Part shown: positions 1 through 9,157 of the stretch, in pieces
How positions within the stretch are numbered: the stretch's first letter is position 1
Layout: every line of letters begins with the position of its first letter
From: Lacticaseibacillus rhamnosus
GTDB taxonomy: Bacteria > Bacillota > Bacilli > Lactobacillales > Lactobacillaceae
DNA: 64,000 nucleotides
Reading direction: 5' to 3'
NCBI RefSeq assembly: GCF_900636965.1
Contig: NZ_LR134331.1
Span: forward strand, 1,240,001 to 1,304,000
Translations under genes and position numbers: made by a program
Notes under the pieces: model-generated
Told to the model about the DNA's origin: nothing
The model's input: the letters and a program-made list of their open reading frames with translations, nothing else
Database searches by the model: none

Positions 1-609
1 AGTCTTGACTCGATTTATCTTGTCTTTAATACCTTGTTAGGCATTGTGCGCTTACTTAGCCAGGAATTTGAACATGCCAAGCGCCAAACGATCGACTTGA
101 AAGTACTGTCTAAGAAAATTGATGGGTTACTCGCACATTACGTCCAGCTGACGATTCCTGCCCAGATCCCACGGCACTTGCCGGCGGATCGTGAAGTTGA
201 TGACCCCAATGATTTGCTAGATGCGTCTACGATGGGGCCAGTTCATTATTTAGCCAATCCCATTACAAAGCAGCCGGCCAGTGCCGCCGACAATCCGACC
301 GTCACCGATGATGCGCCGAGTGAGCAGGCTCAACTGGCAGGACTGCGAGAATTTCGGCAGACGTTGATGGTGGATGATTTCCATGGCCGGGTTGATCACA
401 ATTTGACGCTCAAGACAGTTACCGCGCGCGATGAAATCGTTAAACTATTTGCTGCCACCTATCACAAAGATCTTGCTGCTTTTGCTCCATTTGGTCGCGC
501 AACCAAATCAGTCGAAGCATTACCGGATTCGCCGCCGTTACAGCTGCAAGTGGCAGGCGAAGATTATGCAGTTGTGCTGCCGCATGGGTTCACGTTTTCG
601 TTTGATTAA
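1..609 (+). CDS. Unrecognised protein, C-terminal part (5' end outside window)
   Basis: Reading frame 1 is open from the first base, so this is the 3' part of a larger gene; a TTG at 34 is in frame but nothing marks it as a start. About 202 residues are visible. The first 50 are helical and amphipathic, followed by a polar linker rich in Asp, Pro and Ala, and a compact C-terminal section ending in a Phe-rich strand. I do not recognise the family. The stop is 14 bases before the start of a TOPRIM-domain gene, so the two are almost certainly co-transcribed. By position it could be a subunit of a Wadjet-like SMC complex, whose JetD nuclease is usually the last gene, but no ATPase motif is visible here. 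Treat the function as unknown. Confidence 0.6.
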   Translation, partial: SLDSIYLVFNTLLGIVRLLSQEFEHAKRQTIDLKVLSKKIDGLLAHYVQLTIPAQIPRHLPADREVDDPNDLLDASTMGPVHYLANPITKQPASAADNPTVTDDAPSEQAQLAGLREFRQTLMVDDFHGRVDHNLTLKTVTARDEIVKLFAATYHKDLAAFAPFGRATKSVEALPDSPPLQLQVAGEDYAVVLPHGFTFSFD

Positions 610-623
610 GGAGAAGAAATAAG

Positions 624-2162
624 ATGGCGCAAATAACTAAACGCGATCAACTGGTGATTAATGAATTGTTGGATCACGGGGTGTTTACCACCACGCCGCT
701 TGCTGCCGCCACGCAATTGAGTCGAGGTGCCATTGCGGATTTAAAGAAACCTTCTGTGCAGAAACGAATCGGCTTTTACTTTAAGAATATGTTCGGCATC
801 ATGCCCGAAAACTTTCAAGAAAATCTGCTTTTTCTATTGGGAACCGAGAAACTTTCGCCGGTGCAGGTTCATGTTCTTTTGGCAACGGTTAAAACGATCA
901 TTAATGAGCCGGAATTACAGAATAATCAAGCGGACCGGGCCATTGCCACCCAAAAAATCGTCCGGCAGGTGCATAGCGAGGTTACGGAGCTAGATGAGCG
1001 GGAATTGTTGCGTACCATTGATGCACTGTTCGTAAAACGATTCGGGTTGTTCACCCCAGATCGCCTTGAAGACGACTCGGAAAATGTACCAGCTGAAATT
1101 GATGATTATTGGGAGGTTCATCCGGATTTCAATGAATTTACCCAGAACCTGGTGAATTATTTGGTCAATACCCAATCCCAAGAGGAAGTAAGCGAGATTC
1201 AAAAAGTTAACCGTGTTTTACTGACAGAACAATTTATGAGTCCTAAAGCCAATCCGCAACTTTGGTCAACGTTGGCTGTCAACAAACAAGAGATTGCCGA
1301 ACAGTGGGCGCAAGGCGGGCGGTTTGTTTTAGAAATCGGGGATCGTTATGCGCTGCTACTGGACACGCAACGCCAGCCTAGTGTTGCCAAGCCTTATCTG
1401 GTCGCTTTGGCAGTGGCCCATCAACTTGGCGCAGGGGTGGCGGCTGCTGATTTAACCGCACTCATTAGAAAAAAAGCAGTCGCCATGGGACTCACAGCGC
1501 ATACACTCAACGATGCTCGTGAAGATCCGGCGCTGTTTGCTTACTACCGGTGGGTCATGACGCATTGCTTTCAGTCTGGACAGGTCAATGAACTGACAGC
1601 GCGGTTGATCGGCATGGCGTTCACCTCTGCAAATGTTTTTGAAACCGACTTACCCCAACCATTGACGTTGAATCCTTGGCAACTCACACCGATGCTCGAC
1701 TTTCCGTTGAAAAACAAACAGGCGGTGGTCATCGAAAATAACGGGGTGTTTGCGTTGCTTCATCAGGAACATCCAGACTGGCCGTTGATTTTACAGTCCG
1801 GCAATGATTTCAATGATGTGTATGTGCGACTCATTCAACGACTGGAAGAACGAGGGATGCGTTATGCATATTTAGGCGACATTGATAGTGCTGGTATCCG
1901 CATGGCCGACCGATTTGCCAGTCTTTTGAAGCAAACGCCAGCAGAAGCAGTGGCGGCCTTGCAAACGCCAAGGGATGTCCGACTTTGGCTGGCAGAATTA
2001 GGGAAACGCAACTCGGCCCGGACACGTGCGCTTCAAGTCACTTCGCCGGTTTTCCAAGCTGAAATGGTCTCGGTCACAATGTTTGGAAAATTTGTGGAAC
2101 AGGAACAGCTCATGCCGATTTATACCCAGCGGATCGCGGATTGGTTGAAGCAGGAAGATTAG
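624..2162 (+). CDS. TOPRIM-domain protein, JetD / DUF2399-like
   Basis: 512 residues. The C-terminal third has the layout of a TOPRIM nuclease fold: an acidic strand VVIENNGVF with Glu371, then YLGDIDSAGIRM with Asp419 and Asp421, which would bind the metal. The same arrangement is found in DUF2399/DUF2220 proteins, including JetD, the DNA-cleaving subunit of Wadjet plasmid-defence complexes. The first 360 residues look like mixed helical domains and are not recognised. The ATG at 624 follows an AAGGAGAAG ribosome site. It lies 14 bases after the preceding truncated gene, and no related gene follows, so it is the last gene of its operon. JetD proteins known to me are nearer 400 residues, so the extra N-terminal part is unusual. 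Domain call moderate, Wadjet membership inference only. Confidence 0.5.
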   Translation: MAQITKRDQLVINELLDHGVFTTTPLAAATQLSRGAIADLKKPSVQKRIGFYFKNMFGIMPENFQENLLFLLGTEKLSPVQVHVLLATVKTIINEPELQNNQADRAIATQKIVRQVHSEVTELDERELLRTIDALFVKRFGLFTPDRLEDDSENVPAEIDDYWEVHPDFNEFTQNLVNYLVNTQSQEEVSEIQKVNRVLLTEQFMSPKANPQLWSTLAVNKQEIAEQWAQGGRFVLEIGDRYALLLDTQRQPSVAKPYLVALAVAHQLGAGVAAADLTALIRKKAVAMGLTAHTLNDAREDPALFAYYRWVMTHCFQSGQVNELTARLIGMAFTSANVFETDLPQPLTLNPWQLTPMLDFPLKNKQAVVIENNGVFALLHQEHPDWPLILQSGNDFNDVYVRLIQRLEERGMRYAYLGDIDSAGIRMADRFASLLKQTPAEAVAALQTPRDVRLWLAELGKRNSARTRALQVTSPVFQAEMVSVTMFGKFVEQEQLMPIYTQRIADWLKQED

Positions 2163-2211
2163 TAAGAAACTGAGCAAGTGTTTTTAATCAATTGCAAAGG
2201 AAAATAGCCCA

Positions 2212-2859
2212 ATGTATACGATCGAAAATTATCGCCCCGAGCTACTAGAAAGTTGGTTGCGTTGTCGTGCCCTAGCATATATGCGCAGTGGGTTTCAGGA
2301 TGAGATCACCGGTGAAAAAGAAACTGTGACGGCAGAAAATGGCATCTCACTAGTGGCAACGGTTGATAGCCAAGTTGTTGGGATCGCTGAAGCCATCTTT
2401 TTAAATCAAGAACAGGCCAAACCGGAATCTTATGGTTTGCCCGCAAAGATGCCATTGAGCACCCTTGACACCATGGCAGTTCATCCTGATTTTCAACATC
2501 AAGGAATTGCTAAGGCGTTGTTGGCTCAGCTGAAACGGCGGTTACAAAGTCGTGGCGGTGCGTTATTGATCTATACGCTGGATGACGAACCAGCGAATCA
2601 ACTGTATCGAGCAGTTGGCGCCAAGTTGTGTTATACAGCGGCAATTGTCCATGGGCACAGTTCTCATAATAAAGTGCCGCAGTGGGTGAATTTTCACGTG
2701 ACAGATGATCATCAAATGACGCTTTATGATGCTCAAGGTGCTGAGATTCCGTACGGGCAGGATATGGAGACGTACTTTGTTGGTAAAAAGGTAAATATTG
2801 ACCTGCTTAAAGATGTCAGTAAGATTGTCACGGAACATGTTTATGTGTTAGATATCTGA
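2212..2859 (+). CDS. GNAT family N-acetyltransferase
   Basis: 215 residues with the GNAT core in the middle: the strand LDTMAVHPDFQHQGIAKALL at about residues 84-103 contains the acetyl-CoA pyrophosphate-binding signature (Q/R-x-x-G-x-G/A, here QHQGIA). This is followed by the helix AQLKRRLQ and the strand ALLIYTL. A C-terminal extension of about 60 residues after the fold is unassigned. Such enzymes move an acetyl group from acetyl-CoA to an amine; the substrate cannot be read from the sequence. The start ATG follows AAAGGAAA. It stands alone between the TOPRIM gene and a strong terminator at 2973-3027. Confidence 0.8.
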   Translation: MYTIENYRPELLESWLRCRALAYMRSGFQDEITGEKETVTAENGISLVATVDSQVVGIAEAIFLNQEQAKPESYGLPAKMPLSTLDTMAVHPDFQHQGIAKALLAQLKRRLQSRGGALLIYTLDDEPANQLYRAVGAKLCYTAAIVHGHSSHNKVPQWVNFHVTDDHQMTLYDAQGAEIPYGQDMETYFVGKKVNIDLLKDVSKIVTEHVYVLDI

Positions 2860-2972
2860 TGATCAAGTGCTGCATTTAATTAGATGTTATCTTATCAAGA
2901 AAATAATCTTAAACGAATCGCTAAACGAGCTTTTTCACGATTAGATATAAAAGAGCACAGCCTGATCCTAGT

Positions 2973-3027
2973 CAGTGATCTGTCCCCCAAAGTTTTGTGC
3001 CAACTTTGGGGGACAGATCACTGTTTT
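2973..3027 (+). terminator. Rho-independent terminator after the acetyltransferase gene
   Basis: A perfect 22-bp inverted repeat (2973-2994 and 3002-3023) with a 7-base loop is followed by TTTT. The U-run is short but the stem is very stable. It separates the acetyltransferase gene from the tex promoter. Confidence 0.75.
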
Positions 3028-3043
3028 ATCTCGCTCACTGGGT

Positions 3044-3052
3044 TGCTATAAT
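3044..3052 (+). promoter_or_regulatory. Extended -10 promoter of tex
   Basis: TGC followed by a perfect TATAAT (3047-3052), about 50 bases before the tex start. No good -35 box is seen, which fits an extended -10 promoter. Confidence 0.5.
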
Positions 3053-3104
3053 GATATTTGCTGAGTAACTAAGCAGACTGAACAGAAATTGTGGGGAAGA
3101 TATT

Positions 3105-5282
3105 TTGATTGAAGACCAAACCATTCAAATCGTACAACAAGACTTGACGGGAATGACGAGTCGGCAAATCAGTACGGTTTTGAATTTGATGAATGAGGGC
3201 AATACGGTTCCGTTTATTGCGCGGTATCGTAAAGAAATGACCGGGAGTCTGGATGAAGTTCAGATTCAGGCGATTGAGGAAGCCTATAAACGGGTGACGG
3301 CGCTGCAGGATCGTAAAGCTGCGGTGATCAAGAGTATTGCCGAACAAGGGGCGCTGACACCTGAGCTGGAGCAGCAAATCCATGCTAGTACCAAGTTGCA
3401 GGATGTTGAGGATATTTATTTACCTTATAAGCAAAAGCGTCAGACCAAGGCAACCATTGCTAAAGCGCGCGGACTTGAACCTTTTGCGCAGTGGATTCTT
3501 TCTTTCCCAGTAGGCGATTTGACGTCTGAAGCGGCTAAATTTGTGAATCCGGACAAAGAGGTTGCGACTGAGCAGGACGTATTGGACGGTGCCCATGAAA
3601 TTCTTGCGGAGAAGTTTAGCGAAATGGCGCCGATCCGCAATTGGGTGCGCAATTTCACCATGCGTACTGGTACGATTAAAACGACCGTCAAAACCAAAGG
3701 CAAGGAACTGGACGAAAAAGGCGTTTATCAGCAATTTTACGACTTTGAAGAGACCGTCAAGAAAATGTCATCGACTCGGACGCTGGCCATTAATCGCGGC
3801 GAAAAAGAGAAGATTTTGACAGTTAAGGTTCAAGTTGATCCTGCTTCGGTGATGCAATATTGCCATTTTAAATTGATTGATAATCGCCCGAGTACCGAAG
3901 CAACAGCGTTTATTGAAGCGGCGTATCAGGATGCCTACAAACGCTTCATTGGCCCGGCGATTGAACGGGAAGTGCGCAATACTTTAACCGAAAGTGCTGA
4001 GGAGCAGTCGATTAAGGTCTTTGGTCAGAATCTGTACAACTTGCTGATGCAGGCACCGATTAAAGGCAAGGTGGTTCTCGGATTTGATCCAGCTTATCGC
4101 ACCGGCTGCAAACTAGCCGTGGTGGACGAAAATGGTAAGTTTTTGGACAAAGCTGTCATTTATCCGCACAAACCGGCGCCAGAGAAGAAGCGTCAGGCCG
4201 CGGCTTCGGAACTGATCGCGCTACTCGAAAAGTATCATGTGACGATGATTGCGATCGGCAACGGCACAGCAAGTCGGGAATCGGAACAATTTGTGGCGGA
4301 AACGCTTAAGCAGATCAAGCGGGATATTTATTATGTCATCGTCAACGAAGCCGGCGCATCGGTATATTCAGCCAGTCAAGAGGCGCGGGATGAGTTTCCG
4401 GACCTGCATGTCGAACAGCGCAGCGCAATCAGCATTGCTCGCCGCCTGCAGGATCCACTGGCGGAATTAGTGAAGATTGATCCGGAATCGATTGGTGTGG
4501 GGCAGTATCAGCACGATTTACCCGCCAAGGCGCTGGCAAGTGAAGTCGATGCAGTCGTGGAACGCGCGGTCAATCAGGTTGGCGTTAACCTGAACACAGC
4601 TAGTTACCAACTGTTAACCCACATTTCCGGGTTGTCGAAAACGATTGCGACTAATATTGTGAAATACCGCGATGAAAATGGCCGCTATAACAGCCGTGCC
4701 GAATTGAAAAAAGTACCACGGCTGGGACCGAAATCATTTGAACAGTCAGTTGGTTTTCTGCGAATCATCGGCGGTAAGCAGCCACTTGATAACACCGATA
4801 TTCACCCGGAAAGTTACCCCGTTGCCAAAAAGATTCTGGCTGCGGCGGGGTTATCCACGGCTGATTTAGGTGATCATGAGGCGGTTGCCAAGGTTGCTAG
4901 TGTTGATGGTGCGCCATTTGTCAATGATGGCGTTGGCGTTGAGACAGTGAATGACATCATTAGCAGTCTGCAAAATCCCGGTCGCGATCTTCGTGACAAC
5001 ATGGCAGCACCGCTTCTTCGGCAAGATGTCCTTACCATGGAAGACCTGAAGCCGGGCATGAAGCTGGAAGGAACTGTCCGCAATGTCGTGGATTTCGGCG
5101 CGTTTGTGGACATTGGCGTTAAGCACGATGGTTTAGTCCATGTCTCTAAAATGACCCGCAAGTTTGTCCGCGATCCTAAAACGGTTGTGGCAGTCGGTGA
5201 TATTGTGACGGTCTGGATTGAATCGGTGGATCTCAATCGCGAGCGGATACAGCTGACGATGATCGCGCCGACTGTTGGTTAA
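3105..5282 (+). CDS. tex: Tex family transcription accessory / RNA-binding protein
   Basis: 725 residues, the usual Tex length. The N-terminal helical Tex domain (LDEVQIQAIEEAYKR region) leads into a YqgF/RNase H-like domain at about 325-450 (GFDPAYRTGCKLAVVD). Helix-hairpin-helix motifs follow at about 490-560 (NTASYQLLTHISGLSKTIA and RAELKKVPRLGPKSFEQ), and an S1 RNA-binding domain lies at the C-terminus (GMKLEGTVRNVVDFGAFVDI onwards). Tex proteins bind nucleic acid and affect transcription and stress resistance; the exact cellular task in lactobacilli is unclear. The start is TTG, preceded by GGGGA eight bases upstream. The gene is monocistronic between two terminators. Confidence 0.95.
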   Translation: MIEDQTIQIVQQDLTGMTSRQISTVLNLMNEGNTVPFIARYRKEMTGSLDEVQIQAIEEAYKRVTALQDRKAAVIKSIAEQGALTPELEQQIHASTKLQDVEDIYLPYKQKRQTKATIAKARGLEPFAQWILSFPVGDLTSEAAKFVNPDKEVATEQDVLDGAHEILAEKFSEMAPIRNWVRNFTMRTGTIKTTVKTKGKELDEKGVYQQFYDFEETVKKMSSTRTLAINRGEKEKILTVKVQVDPASVMQYCHFKLIDNRPSTEATAFIEAAYQDAYKRFIGPAIEREVRNTLTESAEEQSIKVFGQNLYNLLMQAPIKGKVVLGFDPAYRTGCKLAVVDENGKFLDKAVIYPHKPAPEKKRQAAASELIALLEKYHVTMIAIGNGTASRESEQFVAETLKQIKRDIYYVIVNEAGASVYSASQEARDEFPDLHVEQRSAISIARRLQDPLAELVKIDPESIGVGQYQHDLPAKALASEVDAVVERAVNQVGVNLNTASYQLLTHISGLSKTIATNIVKYRDENGRYNSRAELKKVPRLGPKSFEQSVGFLRIIGGKQPLDNTDIHPESYPVAKKILAAAGLSTADLGDHEAVAKVASVDGAPFVNDGVGVETVNDIISSLQNPGRDLRDNMAAPLLRQDVLTMEDLKPGMKLEGTVRNVVDFGAFVDIGVKHDGLVHVSKMTRKFVRDPKTVVAVGDIVTVWIESVDLNRERIQLTMIAPTVG

Positions 5283-5315
5283 GCGGCTAGCTTGCAATAA
5301 ATAGAAAAAATACGA

Positions 5316-5376
5316 GCGGTGGTTTTTAATGTTGGTTCAAGGACCAATATTAGGAAGCCACCGCCTATTTTTTTTA
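5316..5376 (+). terminator. Terminator of tex
   Basis: GCGGTGG (5316-5322) pairs with CCACCGC (5358-5364), with further pairing of the TTGGT/ACCAA inner part, and is followed by a run of T. Placed 33 bases after the tex stop. Confidence 0.75.
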
Positions 5377-5522
5377 GTTTAATGAAGGTTGGATGTATCC
5401 GGTTTCGTGTGCTTAATGACAGTGTCGATAAAATCTTCAGAATAACCGTATATTAAAACAACGGTTGAAATTAATTATAGAAAGATTAAAATACAAGAAT
5501 ATCTAAAAAAGGAGCTGACAGT

Positions 5523-6272
5523 ATGCGACCAATCATCGCACTTACCGGAGATTCAATGGTCGCGCCTTCGCCTGTCATTAATCTGAACTATGCAGACATG
5601 GCGCCAAACATGATCAAAAATGCAATTGTAAAAGTTGGCGGGGCACCGTTAATTTTGCCGTATCCTGAAGATGACGCTGCAGCAGCGTCGTTGGCAGCAC
5701 AATATGTTGATGTTTTTGACGGTTTGGTTTTGCCAGGCGGACCGGATGTTGATCCGACATTTTATCACGAAGAACCCATTCAAGCGATGGGGCGGGCTAC
5801 TTATCAAAAGGATCGGTTCGAAATTGCCTTAATTAAAGCAACTTTGAAGGCGAATAAGCCGATTTTTGCGATTTGTCGGGGCATTCAGATTCTTAACGTG
5901 GCATTAGGTGGCAACCTTTATCAGGATTTGCCAAGCCAAAACCCGCAAGCCACCATTCGCCATGCCCAGGCTGCACCGGGACAGTGGCCGACCCATCACG
6001 TTGCGATTACGCCGGGCTCCCATTTAGCAGCATTGTTAGGGACGAGTAGTTATGTTAACTCCCGGCACCATCAGGCAGTTAAGGATGTTGCAGCGAGTCT
6101 TAAAGTCACTGCCAAAGCGCCGGATGGAGTCGTTGAAGCCGTTGAAAGCAAGGAGTCGAATCTGATTCTCGGCGTTCAGTGGCATCCGGAAAATATGTGG
6201 CAACAATTTCCGGAACAACTACCATTATTTGCCGATATTGTTAAACGTGCAGGAGGTGATGGCAATGAATAA
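5523..6272 (+). CDS. Gamma-glutamyl-gamma-aminobutyrate hydrolase family protein (peptidase C26)
   Basis: 249 residues of the class I glutamine amidotransferase fold, PuuD-like. The nucleophile Cys118 lies in FAICRGIQILNVALGG and the catalytic His221/Glu223 pair in GVQWHPE. Members cleave gamma-glutamyl bonds of small gamma-glutamyl amines or peptides in the cytoplasm. AAAAAGGAG precedes the ATG. The last eight bases overlap an amino-acid permease gene, so the two are translationally coupled; the permease may import the gamma-glutamyl or amino-acid substrate. The specific substrate is unknown. Confidence 0.88.
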   Translation: MRPIIALTGDSMVAPSPVINLNYADMAPNMIKNAIVKVGGAPLILPYPEDDAAAASLAAQYVDVFDGLVLPGGPDVDPTFYHEEPIQAMGRATYQKDRFEIALIKATLKANKPIFAICRGIQILNVALGGNLYQDLPSQNPQATIRHAQAAPGQWPTHHVAITPGSHLAALLGTSSYVNSRHHQAVKDVAASLKVTAKAPDGVVEAVESKESNLILGVQWHPENMWQQFPEQLPLFADIVKRAGGDGNE

Positions 6273-7566
6273 TGTTGTGAAGAAAGAACAAATGGGTTAT
6301 TGGAGCATGATTTTGCTGGGGATCAACGGCATTATCGGTTCCGGAATTTTTCTGTTACCCAATCAGGCTGCTAAGTTAATTGGGTCAGCTAGTATTTTTG
6401 TCTTACTTTTTGATGCTTTGTTGGTCATCAGTATTGCACTTTGTTTTGCTCAAGCCGCGACCTATTTTGATCGTGATGGTGGTCCGTACTTATATGCCAA
6501 AGATGCATTTGGCGATTTTGTCGGCTTTGAGGTCGGCTTTGTCACTTGGGCGATTCGGATTATCGCGGAGGCCACGATGGCGGTTGCTTTCACAACTGCA
6601 TTAGTCGGGACTTTTCCAGCGTTAAACCAGCCTATTATTCGCGATTCGATTATTTCAGTCATGGTCATCGGCTTGGCGCTCATGAATATCGCCGGTGTCC
6701 GGGTTTCAACCGTGGTCAACAATGTGATTAGCGTTTCAAAATTGGTTCCGCTAGTTTTGTTTGTTGCAATCGGCATTTTCTTCATCAAAGGCAGCAATTT
6801 CACGCCATTATTCCCAGGCGGCAGCTATAAGTCCGGTAGTTTCGGGCAAGCCGCGGTGGTCATGTTTTATGCTTTCACCGGTTTTGAAGGCTTAGTCGTT
6901 GCGGCGGGCGACATGAAAAATGCCAAGCGTAATTTACCCAAAGCCGTTGCTACCGTCATGACGGTGGTTGCACTTTTTTACATCCTGATTCAGGTTGTCA
7001 GCACCGGTATTTTGGGAAATGCGTTGGCAAATACAGATACACCAATTCAAACCGCTTTCGCTAAAATCACCGGTGGCTTTGGCAATGCTTTGGTGGCCGC
7101 CGGGACGCTGTTATCGACTGGGGGACTGCTTGTTGCCAGTTCCTTTATCACCCCGCGGTCTGGAGTTGCCCTCGCTGAAAATCACATGATGCCGCAATTA
7201 TTGGCTAAACGTAATCGGGTCAACTCACCATATGTTGCGATCGTCGTGTCCGCAACCATTACCTTACTCATCGCGTATTCCGGCACATTCGGCTACCTCG
7301 CTCAAATCAGCGCGGTTTCAAGATTTGCCCAATACATTCCAACATGTTTGGCGGTAATTGTATTTGCCAAAACCAAGACCAAGGATAAAAGCAGTACCTT
7401 CCATCTGCCGCTTGGCCCCGTCATTCCTGCAGTAGCAATTTTAGTCAGCATCTGGCTATTGGTTCAGGTTCAGGTAAGTCAGCTGGTCATCGGCCTTGGC
7501 GCGTTGCTCGTGGCGGTACCGTTTTATTTCTTGACATACACGTACCGGCAGCATGGGAAAGTTTAA
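6265..7566 (+). CDS. APC family amino-acid permease
   Basis: 433 residues from the chosen ATG at 6265, which has AGGAGGTG 6-8 bases upstream; an in-frame TTG at 6229 has no ribosome site. About 12 hydrophobic segments are visible. The first carries the APC signature GINGIIGSGIFLLP, which in LeuT-fold transporters forms the unwound substrate-binding helix. The strongly conserved FYAFTGFEGLVVAAGDMKN segment is also present. It should be a secondary amino-acid transporter in the cytoplasmic membrane. It overlaps the upstream amidotransferase gene by eight bases and forms a two-gene operon with it. The substrate cannot be told from sequence. Confidence 0.9.
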   Translation: MNNVVKKEQMGYWSMILLGINGIIGSGIFLLPNQAAKLIGSASIFVLLFDALLVISIALCFAQAATYFDRDGGPYLYAKDAFGDFVGFEVGFVTWAIRIIAEATMAVAFTTALVGTFPALNQPIIRDSIISVMVIGLALMNIAGVRVSTVVNNVISVSKLVPLVLFVAIGIFFIKGSNFTPLFPGGSYKSGSFGQAAVVMFYAFTGFEGLVVAAGDMKNAKRNLPKAVATVMTVVALFYILIQVVSTGILGNALANTDTPIQTAFAKITGGFGNALVAAGTLLSTGGLLVASSFITPRSGVALAENHMMPQLLAKRNRVNSPYVAIVVSATITLLIAYSGTFGYLAQISAVSRFAQYIPTCLAVIVFAKTKTKDKSSTFHLPLGPVIPAVAILVSIWLLVQVQVSQLVIGLGALLVAVPFYFLTYTYRQHGKV

Positions 7567-7857
7567 CCACTCAAGAAATTGGAACAAGTTAACAAAAACC
7601 AGGTCGGGGGTTAGCAATCAAACCTATAATTCGGTTTTTTACGTGCAAACTGGTATGTGCAGTTCGAATCCATTAGATCTGCGAGACTCTGAACGATAAC
7701 TGTGTTTTAGGTAATGCGTGACAAAAGATATCACTTTTTCCCCAAATATTTGATTGATTACTCTTAACCATTTAGTGGTTGGTGAATTAAAAAAGTATAG
7801 GGCATACAATTACGCCCAGACATGTTTTGCGGCATAGCCTACTACGGTTTAAGGTGA
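7567..7857. other. Intergenic left edge of the DISARM island
   Basis: About 290 bases without a gene. Visible items are a short hairpin AACCA-TTTAG-TGGTT at 7766-7780 and increasing A/T content toward the methyltransferase gene. No integrase gene or direct repeat was found here by eye. No clear terminator for the permease gene was found. Confidence 0.4.
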
Positions 7858-7863
7858 TATAAT
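7855..7863 (+). promoter_or_regulatory. Extended -10 promoter of the DISARM methyltransferase
   Basis: TGA followed by a perfect TATAAT at 7858-7863, 18 bases before the ATG. The start codon at 7881 has GAGGTG (7870-7875) as ribosome site, so the leader is very short. No convincing -35 box. Confidence 0.5.
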
Positions 7864-7880
7864 ACCTCTGAGGTGCACGC

Positions 7881-9128
7881 ATGAAACAAAACATCATAGA
7901 CTTGTTTTCGGGCGCAGGAGGACTTACTGAAGGCTTTCGGCGCCCTGAATATAATATCTTGGCGCACGTTGAAATGAGTGTTGATGCCTGTCAGACACTG
8001 AGATTACGAGATGACTATTACCAGCTGAAGAAGCGTAACATGCTTCAGCAATATCGCAATTTCCTGGATGGAAAAATTTCACTTTCTGAACTGGAACAGC
8101 AGTGTGGATTACGCCAAAAAGCTTTAACAATCAATGAAACAATTGATACGGGTACTATTGACGGAATATTGGCAAAGATCGACTCGAAGCTTTCGAACAG
8201 ACAAGTACATGGAATTATCGGTGGACCACCGTGTCAAGCTTACTCTACAGTGGGAAGGAAGCGTAATGAGGCTAAGAAGGAAACTGACAAGCGAATTTAT
8301 TTGTATCGCTTCTATATTCAGTTTTTGGAGCATTACAAGCCGGAGTTTTTCTTGTTCGAGAATGTGCGGGGACTTCTTTCTTTCAAAGATTTAGATGGTA
8401 AGCGACTGTTTCCAAAGATGAAGCAAGAGTTCGAGGCAATCACTGATAAACTAGGCTACCATATTGATTGGAAACTAATCGATTGTTCCGAATTTGGCGT
8501 CCCCCAAGAACGAAAGCGTATTATTCTTTATGGACAGCGAAATGATCTGCCGAAGTTTTCTTTCTTTGAAAGACTTGCAGATCTGCAAGAAACTCCCGGG
8601 ACTGTTGGTGAACTCTTCAGGGATTTACCAAAGCTGAAGGCCGGAGAGACCTGTAACAAATATTCCAAGGCTCAACCGTGTGCTTTTGTTGTGGAAAATC
8701 TTCGCACTCCTGCAAGTAAGCTAACTCAGAACGTTGCCCGGCCCAATCGGGAATTGGATCTAAAAATCTACAAGATTGCAGCTGAAAAGAGAGCAAAACA
8801 TAAAATTTTGCATTACAATGACTTGCCCGAAGACCTACAGACTCACAATAATAAAAAGGCATTTTTAGATCGTTTCAAAGCGGTACCGGCAGATGGGGTC
8901 TCACAAACAGTTGTAGCTCATATTGCTAAAGACGGGCATTACTACATTCATCCAGATGTGGAGCAAAATCGTTCGATTACAGTAAGAGAAGCGGCACGTA
9001 TTCAGACATTCCCGGATGATTTCTATTTCATGGGTTCACGAACGCAGGCCTTTAAGCAAATAGGCAATGCAGTTCCTCCCTACCTAGCTAAGAAAATGGC
9101 GCAAACGATATTACTAAACAAACAATGA
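7881..9128 (+). CDS. drmMII: DNA (cytosine-5) methyltransferase, DISARM class 2 (DrmMII)
   Basis: 415 residues with the ordered C5-methyltransferase motifs: I, DLFSGAGGLTEGF (7-19), for S-adenosylmethionine; IV, GGPPCQ with catalytic Cys118; VI, ENVRG (160-164); VIII, QERKRI (209-214); X, GNAVPPYLA near residue 400. The target-recognition stretch lies between VIII and IX, and its specificity cannot be read. In DISARM the methyltransferase marks host DNA so that the DrmA/B machinery spares it. Here it is on the opposite strand to drmE-drmA-drmB and converges on drmB with only 27 bases between stop codons. It has its own promoter, so it can be expressed before or without the effector genes. The DrmMII name comes from context; an orphan methyltransferase is the alternative. 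Confidence 0.85.
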   Translation: MKQNIIDLFSGAGGLTEGFRRPEYNILAHVEMSVDACQTLRLRDDYYQLKKRNMLQQYRNFLDGKISLSELEQQCGLRQKALTINETIDTGTIDGILAKIDSKLSNRQVHGIIGGPPCQAYSTVGRKRNEAKKETDKRIYLYRFYIQFLEHYKPEFFLFENVRGLLSFKDLDGKRLFPKMKQEFEAITDKLGYHIDWKLIDCSEFGVPQERKRIILYGQRNDLPKFSFFERLADLQETPGTVGELFRDLPKLKAGETCNKYSKAQPCAFVVENLRTPASKLTQNVARPNRELDLKIYKIAAEKRAKHKILHYNDLPEDLQTHNNKKAFLDRFKAVPADGVSQTVVAHIAKDGHYYIHPDVEQNRSITVREAARIQTFPDDFYFMGSRTQAFKQIGNAVPPYLAKKMAQTILLNKQ

Positions 9129-9157
9129 GGTCAGCTTAGCTGACCTCATTGTTTGTT
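9117..9157. terminator. Bidirectional terminator between drmMII and drmB
   Basis: Perfect 19-bp inverted repeat (9117-9135 and 9139-9157) with a TTA loop. It contains the stop codon of the methyltransferase (9126-9128), and its right arm reaches into the stop codon of drmB (TAA on the minus strand at 9156-9158). It would end both convergent transcripts. Confidence 0.75.

Noticed and set aside
7600-7700. GTTCGAATCC resembling a tRNA T-loop, possible attachment site remnant
   Set aside because: No T-stem pairing, no acceptor or anticodon arm around it and no repeat of the segment at the right edge of the island was found by eye.
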